From DASQFQ01 sp963802905 (GTDB taxonomy: Bacteria; Actinomycetota; Thermoleophilia; Solirubrobacterales; Solirubrobacteraceae): 64,000 bases of DNA. Positions 25,409 through 34,444 of the stretch are shown here, piece after piece. The notes under the pieces are model-generated. The model worked only from the letters and a program-made list of their open reading frames with translations, ran no database searches and was not told where the DNA came from. Where the stretch lies: NCBI GenBank assembly GCA_963802905.1, contig CAWDKH010000019.1, positions 372,001 to 436,000 on the forward strand. The letters run 5' to 3'. The translations under genes and the position numbers were made by a program. The stretch's first letter is position 1. Every line of letters begins with the position of its first letter.

Positions 25409-26565
25409 GAAGGGACGAGCGCGTTGAGGCCGGTCTCGGCGCGCCCGATGATCAGCTTCTGGATCTGCGAAGTGCCCTCGTAGAGCGTGGTCACGCGCAC
25501 GTCGCGGTAGTAGCGCTCGACGGGGTGGTCGTCGACGTAGCCGGACCCGCCGTGGACCTGGATCGCGAGGTGCGAGCAGTTCTGCCCCGCCTCCGTCGCG
25601 TAGAGCTTGGCGATCGACGTCTCGGTCGTCGACGGCCGGCCCTGGTCCTTCAGGAAGCCGGCGCGGTAGACGAGCATCCGCGCGGCGTCGGTCTGCACGC
25701 GCATCTCGGCGATCATCGCCTGCACGAGCTGGAACGACGCGATCGGGCGCCCGAACTGCTCGCGCTCCTTCGCGTAGGCGACCGATGCCTCGAGCGAGCC
25801 CTGGCAGATGCCGACGCAGCCGGCGGCCACCGAGTAGCGGCCAGAGTCGAGCGCGCTCATCGCGATCTTGAAGCCGTCGCCGACCTCGCCCATCAGCGCG
25901 TCGTCGTCGACCTTCACGGCGTCGAGGTTGAGCGCCGCGGTGTCGGAGCCGTGGAGGCCCATCTTGCCGTGGATCTCCTCGGTCGAGAAGCCCTCGTTCT
26001 CGGTCGGGACGAGGAAGGCGGCGAGCCCGCGGTGGCCCTTCTCGGGATCGGTCTGGGCGAAGATCAGCGCGACCTCGGCGTAGTTGCCGAGCGAGATCCA
26101 CATCTTGTTGCCGGTGATCTCCCAGCCGCCGTCGACCTTCTTCGCGCGCGTGCGCTGGTTGGCGGCGTCGGAGCCGGTGTCGGGCTCGGTGAGCCCGAAG
26201 CAGCCGAGCGACTCGCCCGAGCACAGCTTCGGCAGCCAGCGCTGCTTCTGCTCCTCCGAGCCCCAGCGCACGATCGAGGAGCAGACCAGCGAGGTCTGCA
26301 CCGAGATCACGGTGCGCATCGCCGAGCAGCCGCGGCCGACTTCCTCGACCACGATCGCGTAGGTCAGGTAGTCGAGCCCGGCGCCGCCGTACTCGCGCGG
26401 GACGATCGCGCCGAGGTAGCCCTGGTCGGCGATCTTGCGCACCAGCTCGGTGTCGAAGTGGTTGTTCCGGTCGTTCTCGCGCGCGCGAGGAACGACCTCC
26501 TTGTCGGTGAATTCGCGAGCGGTGTCGCGGATCAGCTGCTGCTCGTCTGAGAGGTCGAAGTCCAT
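25405..26565 (-). CDS. acyl-CoA dehydrogenase
   Basis: 386 aa, standard length. The N-terminal helical domain starts MDFDLSDEQQLIRDT; the middle domain has CFGLTEPDTGSDAA and MWISLGNYAEVALIF. The C-terminal domain includes the catalytic Glu in TTLYEGTSQIQKLIIG and the QVHGGSGYV loop. It oxidises acyl-CoA to enoyl-CoA with FAD; sequence features are closest to short- and medium-chain enzymes. It is followed directly by the hydroxyacyl-CoA dehydrogenase gene in a two-step beta-oxidation unit. The longer frame to 27045 is antisense to the cupin gene. Confidence 0.94.
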   Translation of the reverse strand: MDFDLSDEQQLIRDTAREFTDKEVVPRARENDRNNHFDTELVRKIADQGYLGAIVPREYGGAGLDYLTYAIVVEEVGRGCSAMRTVISVQTSLVCSSIVRWGSEEQKQRWLPKLCSGESLGCFGLTEPDTGSDAANQRTRAKKVDGGWEITGNKMWISLGNYAEVALIFAQTDPEKGHRGLAAFLVPTENEGFSTEEIHGKMGLHGSDTAALNLDAVKVDDDALMGEVGDGFKIAMSALDSGRYSVAAGCVGICQGSLEASVAYAKEREQFGRPIASFQLVQAMIAEMRVQTDAARMLVYRAGFLKDQGRPSTTETSIAKLYATEAGQNCSHLAIQVHGGSGYVDDHPVERYYRDVRVTTLYEGTSQIQKLIIGRAETGLNALVPS

Positions 26566-26620
26566 GGCGGCCACGCTAGCGCGCGGTGATCCGTTCTCGC
26601 GCGGCGAGCGCATACGCGCC

Positions 26621-27562
26621 ATGACCACACTCCAGATGACCAGGCTGGGCGTCGTTGTCGAGATCCGCAAGACGAGCGAGGAGACCGGCGGCGAGCTCGT
26701 CGAGTTCGACGTGATCGGCCGCAACCGCGGGTTCCTGACCCAGGCCCACATCCACACGCAGCAGGAAGAGCGCCACGAGGTGATCGAGGGCGCGATGCGG
26801 CTCGTGATCGACGGCCGCGAGCACGTGCTGCAGCCGGGCGACGCCATGACCGTCCCCGCCGGCGCCCCGCACCAGCAGCTCGGCGACGGCCCCGGCCGCG
26901 TCCGCGTGCAGCTGCGCCCCGCCGGTGATACCGAAGCGTTCCTGCAGCGGCTCGCCGACATGGACGTCAACCGCTGGGGCTGGCCGAAGCCGCTGGCCCT
27001 CGCCGAGCTCGTGCGCGACTTCGGCGCCTCTGGCCGCGCCGCCAAGCCGTCCGCGCGAGCGCAGCGCGCGCTCTCGAAGACGATCCTCGCGCTCGCGTCG
27101 CGCGAGTACCTGTTCGTCGACGAGTGGGACGTCGCCGCGCCGCGCGAGGCCGTGTTCGCCGCGATCGCCGACGCCCGCAGCTACCCGGAGTGGTGGAAGC
27201 CTGTCTACGTCGGCGTCGAGGCCGACGGCGAGCCGGAGCTCGGCAAGGAGTCGCGCCAGCATTTCAAGGGCCGGCTGCCCTACCACCTGCACACGCGCTC
27301 GCGGATCGTGCGGCTCGAGCCGCCGCACATCGTCGAGGGCGAGGTCGACGGCGACCTCCGCGGCCACGGCCGCTGGACGCTCACCGACACGCCCGGCGGC
27401 GGCACCCACGTGCGCTTCGATTGGAGCGTGCACGCCGACCGCGCGCTGCTGCGGGTGCTGACCCCGGTGCTGCGCCCGGCGTTCCGCTGGAACCACGCGT
27501 GGGCGATCGCGCGCGCGGTCGAGGGCCTCGAGCCCTACGCCCGCGCGCGCGTCACCGTCTAG
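26621..27562 (+). CDS. cupin-SRPBCC fusion protein
   Basis: 313 aa. Residues about 10-105 form a cupin with AHIHTQQEERHEVIEG (metal-type His/Glu set) and DAMTVPAGAPHQQ. A linker leads to an SRPBCC/polyketide-cyclase-like domain (about 168-300) starting FVDEWDVAAPREAVFAAI with PEWWKPVY. A cupin fused to a ligand-binding START-like fold is an uncommon arrangement; it may bind or modify a hydrophobic small molecule. Divergent from the acyl-CoA dehydrogenase gene by 55 bp. Confidence 0.85.
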   Translation: MTTLQMTRLGVVVEIRKTSEETGGELVEFDVIGRNRGFLTQAHIHTQQEERHEVIEGAMRLVIDGREHVLQPGDAMTVPAGAPHQQLGDGPGRVRVQLRPAGDTEAFLQRLADMDVNRWGWPKPLALAELVRDFGASGRAAKPSARAQRALSKTILALASREYLFVDEWDVAAPREAVFAAIADARSYPEWWKPVYVGVEADGEPELGKESRQHFKGRLPYHLHTRSRIVRLEPPHIVEGEVDGDLRGHGRWTLTDTPGGGTHVRFDWSVHADRALLRVLTPVLRPAFRWNHAWAIARAVEGLEPYARARVTV

Positions 27563-28752
27563 CCGAGGTCGAGCTTCAGCACCCGGCCGCCGCCGGCCAC
27601 GTTGTCACCCGACTGGTCGGAGCGATCGGTCACGTACAGCACACCGCGCTTGCCGACCGCGACCCCGCCGGGATGCGTGAGCGTCCCGGCCGGGAGCCCG
27701 ATCTGCTTCGGCTTGCCGCGCCACGGCACCTTGAAGAGCGCGCCGTCGGTCGACCCGCCGAGCAGGGAGTCGGCGTCGATCTCGAGCACGTAGAGCGTGC
27801 CGTCCTTGCCGAAGTCGAGGTCGATGATGTTCGTGAAGCCCGTCGCGTAGTCCGACTTCTTCCCCGTCTTCGGGTCGATGCGGAACACCTTCGCGCCGCC
27901 GGCGGGGAACGGGAAGCCGGTCAGCTGGCTCACGTAGAGCGCGCCGTCAGGCCCCTTGACCACGCTGGTGGGCACCGCCTGCATCGGGATGATGCGCGGC
28001 AGGTCCGGGCCGTCTGGCGGCGGCGGCAACGGGTTCGGCGTGTCGACGTTCGGGAAGATCTTCACCGGCGAGATGCCGCCGAAGAGACCGACGCGCAGCA
28101 CGCTGTTGCCGCCGGCGTCGGCGACGAAGAAGCGCCCGTGGTCGGCGTACACGTCGACCGGGTTCGAGTCGATGAGCGGGTTGCCCAGCTCGGCGTCCGG
28201 GTTGTTCTCGGCCTCGAACTTCCACAGGTCGGCGATCTTGAAGTGGCCGCCGTGACGCGTCACCTTGCGCAGCGTCCCGTAGAAGCGCGAGACCGGCTCC
28301 TCGGCGACGAGCGTCGGGTCGCGCAGGACGATGTTCGTCGGCCCACCCCGGGTCGGGCCGGTGGGCCCGCCGTTGGTGAAGTAGATGTCGTTGCCGTCGG
28401 CGAAGATGCCGTGCGGCCCGATCGCGCTGTCGCCCTCCTTGCCGGCGAACGAGGCCAGCCCGGTCACGACGCGCTTCTGGCCCCAGCGGTTGATGCGGGT
28501 GATCGCGCCGCTCGCGCCCGTGCAGGCCGGGCCCTCTGCGCTGTCGAAGCACGACTTCGAGGTCACGGCGCCGGTGCCCGACTCGGCGACCCACACGTCG
28601 CCGTCCTTCGCGACCGCGACATGGCGCGGGTTGTCGAGGCCGCCGGCGATCGGCTTGACATCAACGCCGCGGGGGTGGTGTGCGCTCGCCGGTGCGGCGG
28701 CGACGAGCGCTAGGCCGGCAGCCAGCGCGCTCAGGGTGGTCGTTCTCCTCAT
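27559..28752 (-). CDS. secreted ScyD/ScyE-like beta-propeller protein
   Basis: 397 aa. Signal peptide 1-24 (RRTTTLSALAAGLALVAAAPASA). The rest is an NHL-like six-bladed propeller with repeated motifs: LDNPRHVAVAKDGDVWVAE, GPHGIFADGNDIYFTN, TSVVKGPDGALYVSQLTG and GGVAVGKRGVLYVTD. It resembles the ScyD/ScyE family, first named in scytonemin clusters but widespread in actinobacteria without known function. A perfect AAAGGAGG site precedes ATG 28752. It shares CTAG with the convergent cupin gene stop. Confidence 0.88.
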   Translation of the reverse strand: MRRTTTLSALAAGLALVAAAPASAHHPRGVDVKPIAGGLDNPRHVAVAKDGDVWVAESGTGAVTSKSCFDSAEGPACTGASGAITRINRWGQKRVVTGLASFAGKEGDSAIGPHGIFADGNDIYFTNGGPTGPTRGGPTNIVLRDPTLVAEEPVSRFYGTLRKVTRHGGHFKIADLWKFEAENNPDAELGNPLIDSNPVDVYADHGRFFVADAGGNSVLRVGLFGGISPVKIFPNVDTPNPLPPPPDGPDLPRIIPMQAVPTSVVKGPDGALYVSQLTGFPFPAGGAKVFRIDPKTGKKSDYATGFTNIIDLDFGKDGTLYVLEIDADSLLGGSTDGALFKVPWRGKPKQIGLPAGTLTHPGGVAVGKRGVLYVTDRSDQSGDNVAGGGRVLKLDLG

Positions 28753-28815
28753 CTGCCCCTTCCTCCTTTGGAGTGGACTCCCGTCGGAAGACTCTAAACC
28801 GGTTAGGGTCGCCGA

Positions 28816-29769
28816 ATGCGACGAATCAAGCCACCGGCGCTCCCCGACGGTGGCACGATCGCCGTTGTCGCACCGTCCAGCCCGCCGCAGATCCGGTCGG
28901 AGCTCGAGCAGGCCACCGACTACTTCGAGAAGCTCGGCTACACCGTCGTCTTCGGCCCGCACCATCGCGAGGTGCACGGCTATCTCGCAGGTGTGGACGA
29001 GCACCGCGCTGCGGACCTGCAGTGGGCGCTGACCGAGCCGGGCATCGACATGGTCCACATGCTCGGCGGCGGCTACGGCGCCGCCCGGCTGTACCCGCGG
29101 ATCGACTGGGGTGCGCTCGGCGACCCGCGGATCGTCTGCGGCTTCTCCGACATCACCGCGATCCACCTCGCGCTCGCCAAGCACGGCCCGTGGACGACGT
29201 TCTACGGACCCAACTTCTCGCGCTTCACGCGCCGCAAGGACGAGCTGACCGACGCGACGAAGGAGTGGTTCCACCGCGCGTTCACGCCGGCGCCGCTGGG
29301 CCGCGTGTTCGAGGATCCCGAGAACCCGTACGTGCTCACGATCGGCGGCGGCAACGCCGAGGCGCCGATCGTCGGCGGCTGTATGACGCTCGTGTGCCAC
29401 AGCATCGGCACGCCCTACGAGATCGACACCGACGGCTGCATCCTCATGATCGAGGACCTCAACGAGGAGCCGTACATGGTCGACGCCGGCCTGCACCACC
29501 TGATCCGGGCGGGCAAGTTCGAGGGCGTCAAGGGCTTCGTGTTCGGCACCGACGTCAACCTCAAGGAGAACACGATCCCGGAGTACGTCGGCTCGAGCCT
29601 GTCGATCGAGGAGATCCTCGACGAGCTGATCGCGCCGCTCGGGATCCCCGCGATCGCCAACGTGCCGGTCGGCCACGGCAAGCACATGGCGACGATCCCG
29701 CTCGGGGCGCAGGCGCGGCTCGACGCCGACGCCAAGACGCTCGAGATCGTCGAGCCCGCGGTGTCGTGA
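28816..29769 (+). CDS. S66 LD-carboxypeptidase/MccF-like serine peptidase
   Basis: 317 aa. The nucleophile elbow GFSDITAIHLAL carries the catalytic Ser, with the Glu in MIEDLNEEPYMVD and the His in GHGKHMATIPLG. S66 enzymes are either LdcA-type, trimming D-Ala from murein tetrapeptides, or MccF-type, cleaving peptide-nucleotide amides. It heads a plus-strand operon with two further hydrolases and a peptide importer, which suggests processing of imported peptides. The next gene starts inside its stop codon (GTGA). Confidence 0.9.
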   Translation: MRRIKPPALPDGGTIAVVAPSSPPQIRSELEQATDYFEKLGYTVVFGPHHREVHGYLAGVDEHRAADLQWALTEPGIDMVHMLGGGYGAARLYPRIDWGALGDPRIVCGFSDITAIHLALAKHGPWTTFYGPNFSRFTRRKDELTDATKEWFHRAFTPAPLGRVFEDPENPYVLTIGGGNAEAPIVGGCMTLVCHSIGTPYEIDTDGCILMIEDLNEEPYMVDAGLHHLIRAGKFEGVKGFVFGTDVNLKENTIPEYVGSSLSIEEILDELIAPLGIPAIANVPVGHGKHMATIPLGAQARLDADAKTLEIVEPAVS

Positions 29770-30869
29770 ACGCGGCGATCGACCGCGACTTCGGCGACCA
29801 CCTCGAGCGCGTCCGCGACTTCCTGCGCATCCCGTCGGTGTCGGCCTACGACGGCGACCTGCGCTCGACCGCCGCCGCGGTCTGCGAGCTGATCGAGGCG
29901 GCCGGCGGCAGCGCTGAGATCGCCGAGCCGGGGGAGAAGCGCCCGACGGTGATCGGCGTCATCGACGGCCCCGGTCCGACCGTGCTGCGCTACGGCATGT
30001 ACGACGTGCAGCCGCCCGGCGCGGGCTGGACGCGCGACCCGTTCGCGGCCGAGATCGACGACGGCCGCATCTACGCGCGCGGCGCCGCCAACTCGAAGGC
30101 CGCGCTCGCGGGCAGCCTGCTCGCGTTCGCGGGCGCCGACAACCCGTGCCGCCAGGTGCTGCTGATGGACGGGGAGGAGGAGCTCGGGAGCCCGCGGCTC
30201 GCCCAGTTCTGCGCCGAGCATCGCGACGAGCTGCGCGCCGACTGGGCGCTCGACTTCGACATGCACGAGAGCGAGGACGGCACCGCGCCGGTGGTGGCCG
30301 GCTGCAAGGGCCTGCACGAGCTCGAGCTGCGGGCCGGCGACGGCGTCGACGTGCACTCGTCGCTGATCGGCTCGGTCCCGGTGCCGGCCTCGGACCTGAT
30401 GCGCGCGCTGCTCGCGCTCCAGGACGCGATCCCGGCGGCGAACGTCACGTGGATGATCGCCGGCACGCCCGAGGACACGAGCCGCACGGTCGTCCCCGGG
30501 AGCGCGCGCGCCGGCATCGACCTGCGCTTCGACAGCGACGGCGACGCGCTGCTCGAGCGGGTTCGCGAGCTGATCCCGCCCGGTGTCGAGCTGATCGTCA
30601 AGGGCGTCTATCCCGCCGCCACCTCGCCGCTCGACGCGCCGCCCGTGCAGGCGATGGCGCGCGTGATCGAGCGGCTCGGGACGAAGCCCGCCGTCGCCGC
30701 CCAGGCGCCGTGGTGGGGCCCCTACTTCCTCTACGGCGCGCCGTTCGCGAGCGGCGGGCTCGGCCGCTCGGCCGGCGCGCACGGCCCCGACGAGTGGTGC
30801 GAGGTCGACGGGCTGCGGCGCTTCATGCACATGGCCTACGACACCGTGGAGGAGCTGGCGTCCATATGA
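29766..30869 (+). CDS. M20-family peptidase homologue with substituted metal ligands
   Basis: 367 aa with clear M20 fold landmarks: YDVQPPGAGWTRDPF, MDGEEELGSPRLAQF, DVHSSLIGSVPVPASDLMRAL and a final AGAHGPDEWCEVDG. The first ligand motif, normally GHYDVQP, reads GMYDVQP (His to Met). The bridging-Asp motif, normally ASDDKG, reads AANSKA. The Glu pair and the late His remain. Loss of one metal site is predicted, so it may be a mononuclear enzyme, have another chemistry, or be only a binding protein. Couplings GTGA and ATGA on both sides place it in the peptide operon. Confidence 0.85.
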   Translation: MNAAIDRDFGDHLERVRDFLRIPSVSAYDGDLRSTAAAVCELIEAAGGSAEIAEPGEKRPTVIGVIDGPGPTVLRYGMYDVQPPGAGWTRDPFAAEIDDGRIYARGAANSKAALAGSLLAFAGADNPCRQVLLMDGEEELGSPRLAQFCAEHRDELRADWALDFDMHESEDGTAPVVAGCKGLHELELRAGDGVDVHSSLIGSVPVPASDLMRALLALQDAIPAANVTWMIAGTPEDTSRTVVPGSARAGIDLRFDSDGDALLERVRELIPPGVELIVKGVYPAATSPLDAPPVQAMARVIERLGTKPAVAAQAPWWGPYFLYGAPFASGGLGRSAGAHGPDEWCEVDGLRRFMHMAYDTVEELASI

Positions 30870-31672
30870 GGCTGCGCTACGAGGAGCACACCTGGCAGGA
30901 ACTGCGCGAGCTCGCCAAGCGCGACGACCTCGTCGTCGTCATCCCCACCGCGACGCTCGAGGACCACGGTTACCACCTCCCGATCGACACCGACTCGCGG
31001 CTCGTGAGCGCGATCTGCGAGCGCGCGGTCGAGGCCAGCGGCGGGCAGGCGCTGCTGTTCCCGACCCAGGTCCACGGCTACACGCCGCACCACCTCGACT
31101 TCCCCGGCAGCATCACGTTGCGCTGGAACGTCTTCGTCGAGGCGCTCGTCGACCAGGGCCGCTCGCTCTGCCACCACGGCTTCGACCGCATCCTGATCGT
31201 GAACGGCCACGGCTCCAACCAGCCGCTGGTCGATATCGCCGCGCGCCTGATCGGGCTCGAGCACCGCAATGCGGTCTGCGGCTCGTGCTTCTACCTCCAG
31301 TCCGAGCGCGGACGGCAGACGATCGCCGAGGTGCGCGACTCTGAGTTCCCGGGTGGGATGGCGCACGCCTGCGAGCTCGAGACATCGATCTACCTGGCGC
31401 TCGAGCCCGACCTCGTGCAGATGGACAAGGCGGTCAAGGAAATCCCCGATTGGGACTCCGAGTCCGTGTGGCTCGACTGGTCCGACGGGCCGCTCTCGGT
31501 CTGGCCTCACTGGTCGGGCCTTAGCCGCAGCGGCGTGGTGGGCGACGCGACTCTAGCCACGCGGGAGAAGGGCGAAGCCTTGCTCTCGGCGGCCGTAGAT
31601 GAGATAGGTGGGTTCATCGCCGAGATGGCGCGGCGACGTCGGCTACCTGGAGAGGATCACCATGAGGGTTAG
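30866..31672 (+). CDS. creatininase-family amidohydrolase
   Basis: 268 aa. The metal-binding set is recognisable: TLEDHGYHLPIDTD (Glu, His, Asp), VNGHGSNQP (His) and HACELETS (Glu, where the family usually has HAGE). Family members hydrolyse cyclic or linear amides such as creatinine, formamides in cofactor pathways, or mycofactocin peptides; no mycofactocin genes are nearby. The start overlaps the M20-like stop (ATGA). The 3' end overlaps the binding-protein gene by 11 bp. The substrate is probably a product of the same peptide pathway. Confidence 0.88.
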   Translation: MRLRYEEHTWQELRELAKRDDLVVVIPTATLEDHGYHLPIDTDSRLVSAICERAVEASGGQALLFPTQVHGYTPHHLDFPGSITLRWNVFVEALVDQGRSLCHHGFDRILIVNGHGSNQPLVDIAARLIGLEHRNAVCGSCFYLQSERGRQTIAEVRDSEFPGGMAHACELETSIYLALEPDLVQMDKAVKEIPDWDSESVWLDWSDGPLSVWPHWSGLSRSGVVGDATLATREKGEALLSAAVDEIGGFIAEMARRRRLPGEDHHEG

Positions 31673-33470
31673 GGCACTCGTCGCGCTGGCGATCGCTGCG
31701 GCGTTCGCCGTTGCTGCTGCCGCGCCGGCCTCCGCCCAGGAGGGCGGCAAGAAGGTGCTGCGCATGGGCTGGGCGCAGGAGCCGCAGACGCTGAACCCCT
31801 ACATCGACCAGGACGAGGAGGACTTCCGCGTCTGGTCGCTCAACTACGACCTGCTCGTCGACTTCGGCCTCAAGGACCTCGGCCCGGTGCCGGGCATCGC
31901 CGAAAGCTGGGACATCTCGCCGGACAAGAAGACCGTCACCTACAAGCTGTTCGAGGGACACAAGTGGTCCGACGGCCAGCCGATCACCTCCAAGGACGTC
32001 AAGTACAGCCTCGAGACGTTCGCCCCCAACAGCCTGCTGTTCCCGAGCTACGTCGAGAACGTCACCTCGATCGAGACGCCGGACGACCTCACGGTGGTGA
32101 TCAAGACCAAGCAACCCGACGCGCGGGTCGTCGGCGGCCTGTTCGCCTACATCCTGCCCGAGCACATCTGGGGCAAGCAGTCGGTGAAGAAGCTCACGAC
32201 TACGTACAAGCCGACGCCGCCGATCGTCGGCAGCGGGCCCTACGTCGTCTCCGCGTGGGACCGCGGCCGCATCATCCGCATGACGCGCAACCCGAACTTC
32301 CGCGGCGAGAAGCCGAAGTTCGACGAGATCCAGTGGATCAAGTACGGCAATACGGACGCCGTCGACCGCGCGCTGACGCTCGGCGAGATCGACATCGTCC
32401 CCGAGGTGGCGGAGGCGAGCTTCGCGCGCCTGGAGAAGGCCAAGAACGTCAAGGGTGTCAATTCCGCCTCGCCGTCGTTCACGCAGCTCGCGTTCAACCT
32501 CTGCAGCAAGAAGAACTGCCCGGACGCGAAGTTCAACCCGGCGGTTCAGGACGTCACCGTGCGCCAGGCGATCGCCTACGCGATCGATCGCAAGCGGGTC
32601 AACCAGATCGCCTCGCGCGGGATCGCGTTCGAGGGTCACGGGCTGCTGCCGCAGTACTACAAGGCGTTCTACGAGCAGCCGGCCGACGACTACCCGCTCG
32701 ATGTCGACAAGGCCAAGCAGATGCTCGACGACGCGGGCTGGAAGCCCGGCGAGGGCGGCGTGCGCGAGAAGGGCGGCCAGCGCCTGTCGTTCGACCTGTT
32801 CGTGCGCTCGGAGTCGCAGCTGAACATCCAGGACGCGCGGCTCGTGGCCGAGATGACCAAGCCGATCGGCGTCGAGTTCAAGGTCAAGATCGTCTCCGTC
32901 GACAAGCTGACCGAGATCACCACCCGCAAGGTGGACGGCAAGGTGGCGCCGGAGTTCGACACGTTCATCTGGGGCTGGGGCGGCGACCCCTACGACCCGA
33001 GCCTGCTGCTCAACCTCCTGACGACAAAGGCGATCGGCGCCTCCTCCGACGCGTTCTACTCCAACCCCGAGTACGACCGCCTGTACGAGCAGCAGTCCGG
33101 CGAGTTCGACCAGGCCAAGCGCAAGGAGTTGGTGAAGCAGATGATCGCGCTCAGCCAGCGCGACCTGCCCTACATCGTGCTGACCGTCGACCCGATCCTG
33201 CAGGCCTATCGCACCGACAAGGTCGCCGACGTCAAGCAGGTGTGCCCGGAGCCCGACGGCGACATCACCTGCGACCAGGTGAGCTACGGCGCGATCGCCG
33301 CAATGGCGCCCCCGAGCGCCGCCGCGGGCGGCGGGAGCGGGGGTGACGACGGTGGCAGCGGCCTGATGATCGTGCTGATCGTGGTCGCCGCGCTGATCGT
33401 GATCGCCGTCGTGGTGCTGATCGTGCGAAGGCGGCGGGCAGGCCAGGAGGCCGTGGAGCTCGAGCGGTAG
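31662..33470 (+). CDS. peptide ABC transporter substrate-binding protein with C-terminal membrane anchor
   Basis: 602 aa family-5 solute-binding protein. Signal peptide 1-25 (RALVALAIAAAFAVAAAAPASA), then the bilobal domain (VPGIAESWDISPDKKTVTYK, SDGQPITSKDVKYSLE, VGSGPYVV, GWGGDPYDPS). After a Gly-rich linker, residues about 565-590 form a transmembrane helix (MIVLIVVAALIVIAVVVLIV) followed by Arg-Arg-Arg. The protein is thus tethered by its C-terminus rather than by a lipobox, which is unusual for this class. ATG at 31662 has a GGAGAGGA site. Confidence 0.92.
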   Translation: MRVRALVALAIAAAFAVAAAAPASAQEGGKKVLRMGWAQEPQTLNPYIDQDEEDFRVWSLNYDLLVDFGLKDLGPVPGIAESWDISPDKKTVTYKLFEGHKWSDGQPITSKDVKYSLETFAPNSLLFPSYVENVTSIETPDDLTVVIKTKQPDARVVGGLFAYILPEHIWGKQSVKKLTTTYKPTPPIVGSGPYVVSAWDRGRIIRMTRNPNFRGEKPKFDEIQWIKYGNTDAVDRALTLGEIDIVPEVAEASFARLEKAKNVKGVNSASPSFTQLAFNLCSKKNCPDAKFNPAVQDVTVRQAIAYAIDRKRVNQIASRGIAFEGHGLLPQYYKAFYEQPADDYPLDVDKAKQMLDDAGWKPGEGGVREKGGQRLSFDLFVRSESQLNIQDARLVAEMTKPIGVEFKVKIVSVDKLTEITTRKVDGKVAPEFDTFIWGWGGDPYDPSLLLNLLTTKAIGASSDAFYSNPEYDRLYEQQSGEFDQAKRKELVKQMIALSQRDLPYIVLTVDPILQAYRTDKVADVKQVCPEPDGDITCDQVSYGAIAAMAPPSAAAGGGSGGDDGGSGLMIVLIVVAALIVIAVVVLIVRRRRAGQEAVELER

Positions 33471-33475
33471 GCGCC

Positions 33476-34444
33476 GTGCGGCTGCGCTGGCTCGCGGGGA
33501 AGGCGTTCGCCGCCCTGCTGACCCTCGTCTTCGTCCTCGTCTTCAACTTCTTCCTCTTCCGGGTCATGGGCGACCCGACCGCGCAGCTCGCGCGGCTGCC
33601 GCGCGCGAGCCCGGAGGAGATCGTCAAGCTGCGCCAGTACTACGGGCTCGACAAGCCGCTGATCGGCCAGTTCGCCGACTACGCGCGCGACACCGTGACG
33701 TTCGACCTCGGCGTCAGCCAGCGTTCGCGCCGCACGGTGGCGGCCGAGCTCCGCGAGGCGATCCCGTGGACGCTGCTGCTGGTCGGGACGGGGACGCTGC
33801 TCGCGACGGTGCTGGGGACGTGGCTGGGGGTGATCGCCGCCGTCCGGCGGGGCACGCCCGCGGACGACGGGCTGCTCGGCTTCAGCCTGTTCACCTACGC
33901 GGCGCCGGAGTACTGGATCGGGATCATCCTGATCCTGCTCTTCGCGGTCTGGCTGCCGCTGTTCCCGGCCGGCCAGCAGGTGACGCCGGGGGCGGACTTC
34001 GACTCGTGGTTCGCGGAGGCGGCGAACGTCCTCGACCACATGGTGCTGCCGGTCACCGCGCTCACGCTGATGCTGCTCGGCCAGTACTTCGTGATCATGC
34101 GCTCGTCGATGGTCGACGTCCTCACCGAGGACTTCGTGACCGTCAAGCGGGCGACCGGGATGCCCTGGAACCGCGTGGTGCGCAAGCACGCCGTGCCGAA
34201 CGCGCTGCTGCCGCTGGTGACGCTGGCGGCGCTCCAGTTCGGGGCGATCGCCGGCGGCGTGATCACGATCGAGACGATCTTCTCCTGGCCCGGCCTCGGC
34301 GAGCTGACCTACGACGCGATCAATGACAAGGACTTCCCGGTCCTGCAGGGGACGTTCCTCGTCTTCTCGATCGCGGTGATCCTGGCCAACCTGATCGCCG
34401 ACTGCCTGTACTTCGTGCTCGACCCACGGGTGCAGGACGCATGA
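33476..34444 (+). CDS. dppB: dipeptide/oligopeptide ABC transporter permease
   Basis: 322 aa DppB/OppB-type permease with six helices: an N-terminal helix, a large extracellular segment with LRQYYGLDKPLIGQF, and the EAA-loop region RATGMPWNRVVRKHAVPNALLP. GTG start at 33476, five bases after the binding-protein stop. It pairs with the dppC product to form the peptide channel. The dppC start overlaps its stop. Confidence 0.93.
   Translation: MRLRWLAGKAFAALLTLVFVLVFNFFLFRVMGDPTAQLARLPRASPEEIVKLRQYYGLDKPLIGQFADYARDTVTFDLGVSQRSRRTVAAELREAIPWTLLLVGTGTLLATVLGTWLGVIAAVRRGTPADDGLLGFSLFTYAAPEYWIGIILILLFAVWLPLFPAGQQVTPGADFDSWFAEAANVLDHMVLPVTALTLMLLGQYFVIMRSSMVDVLTEDFVTVKRATGMPWNRVVRKHAVPNALLPLVTLAALQFGAIAGGVITIETIFSWPGLGELTYDAINDKDFPVLQGTFLVFSIAVILANLIADCLYFVLDPRVQDA

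Noticed and set aside
28790..28812. AACCGGTT palindrome between the ScyD-like and S66 genes as an operator
   Set aside because: An 8-bp GC-containing palindrome is expected by chance at this composition, and no second site was found.
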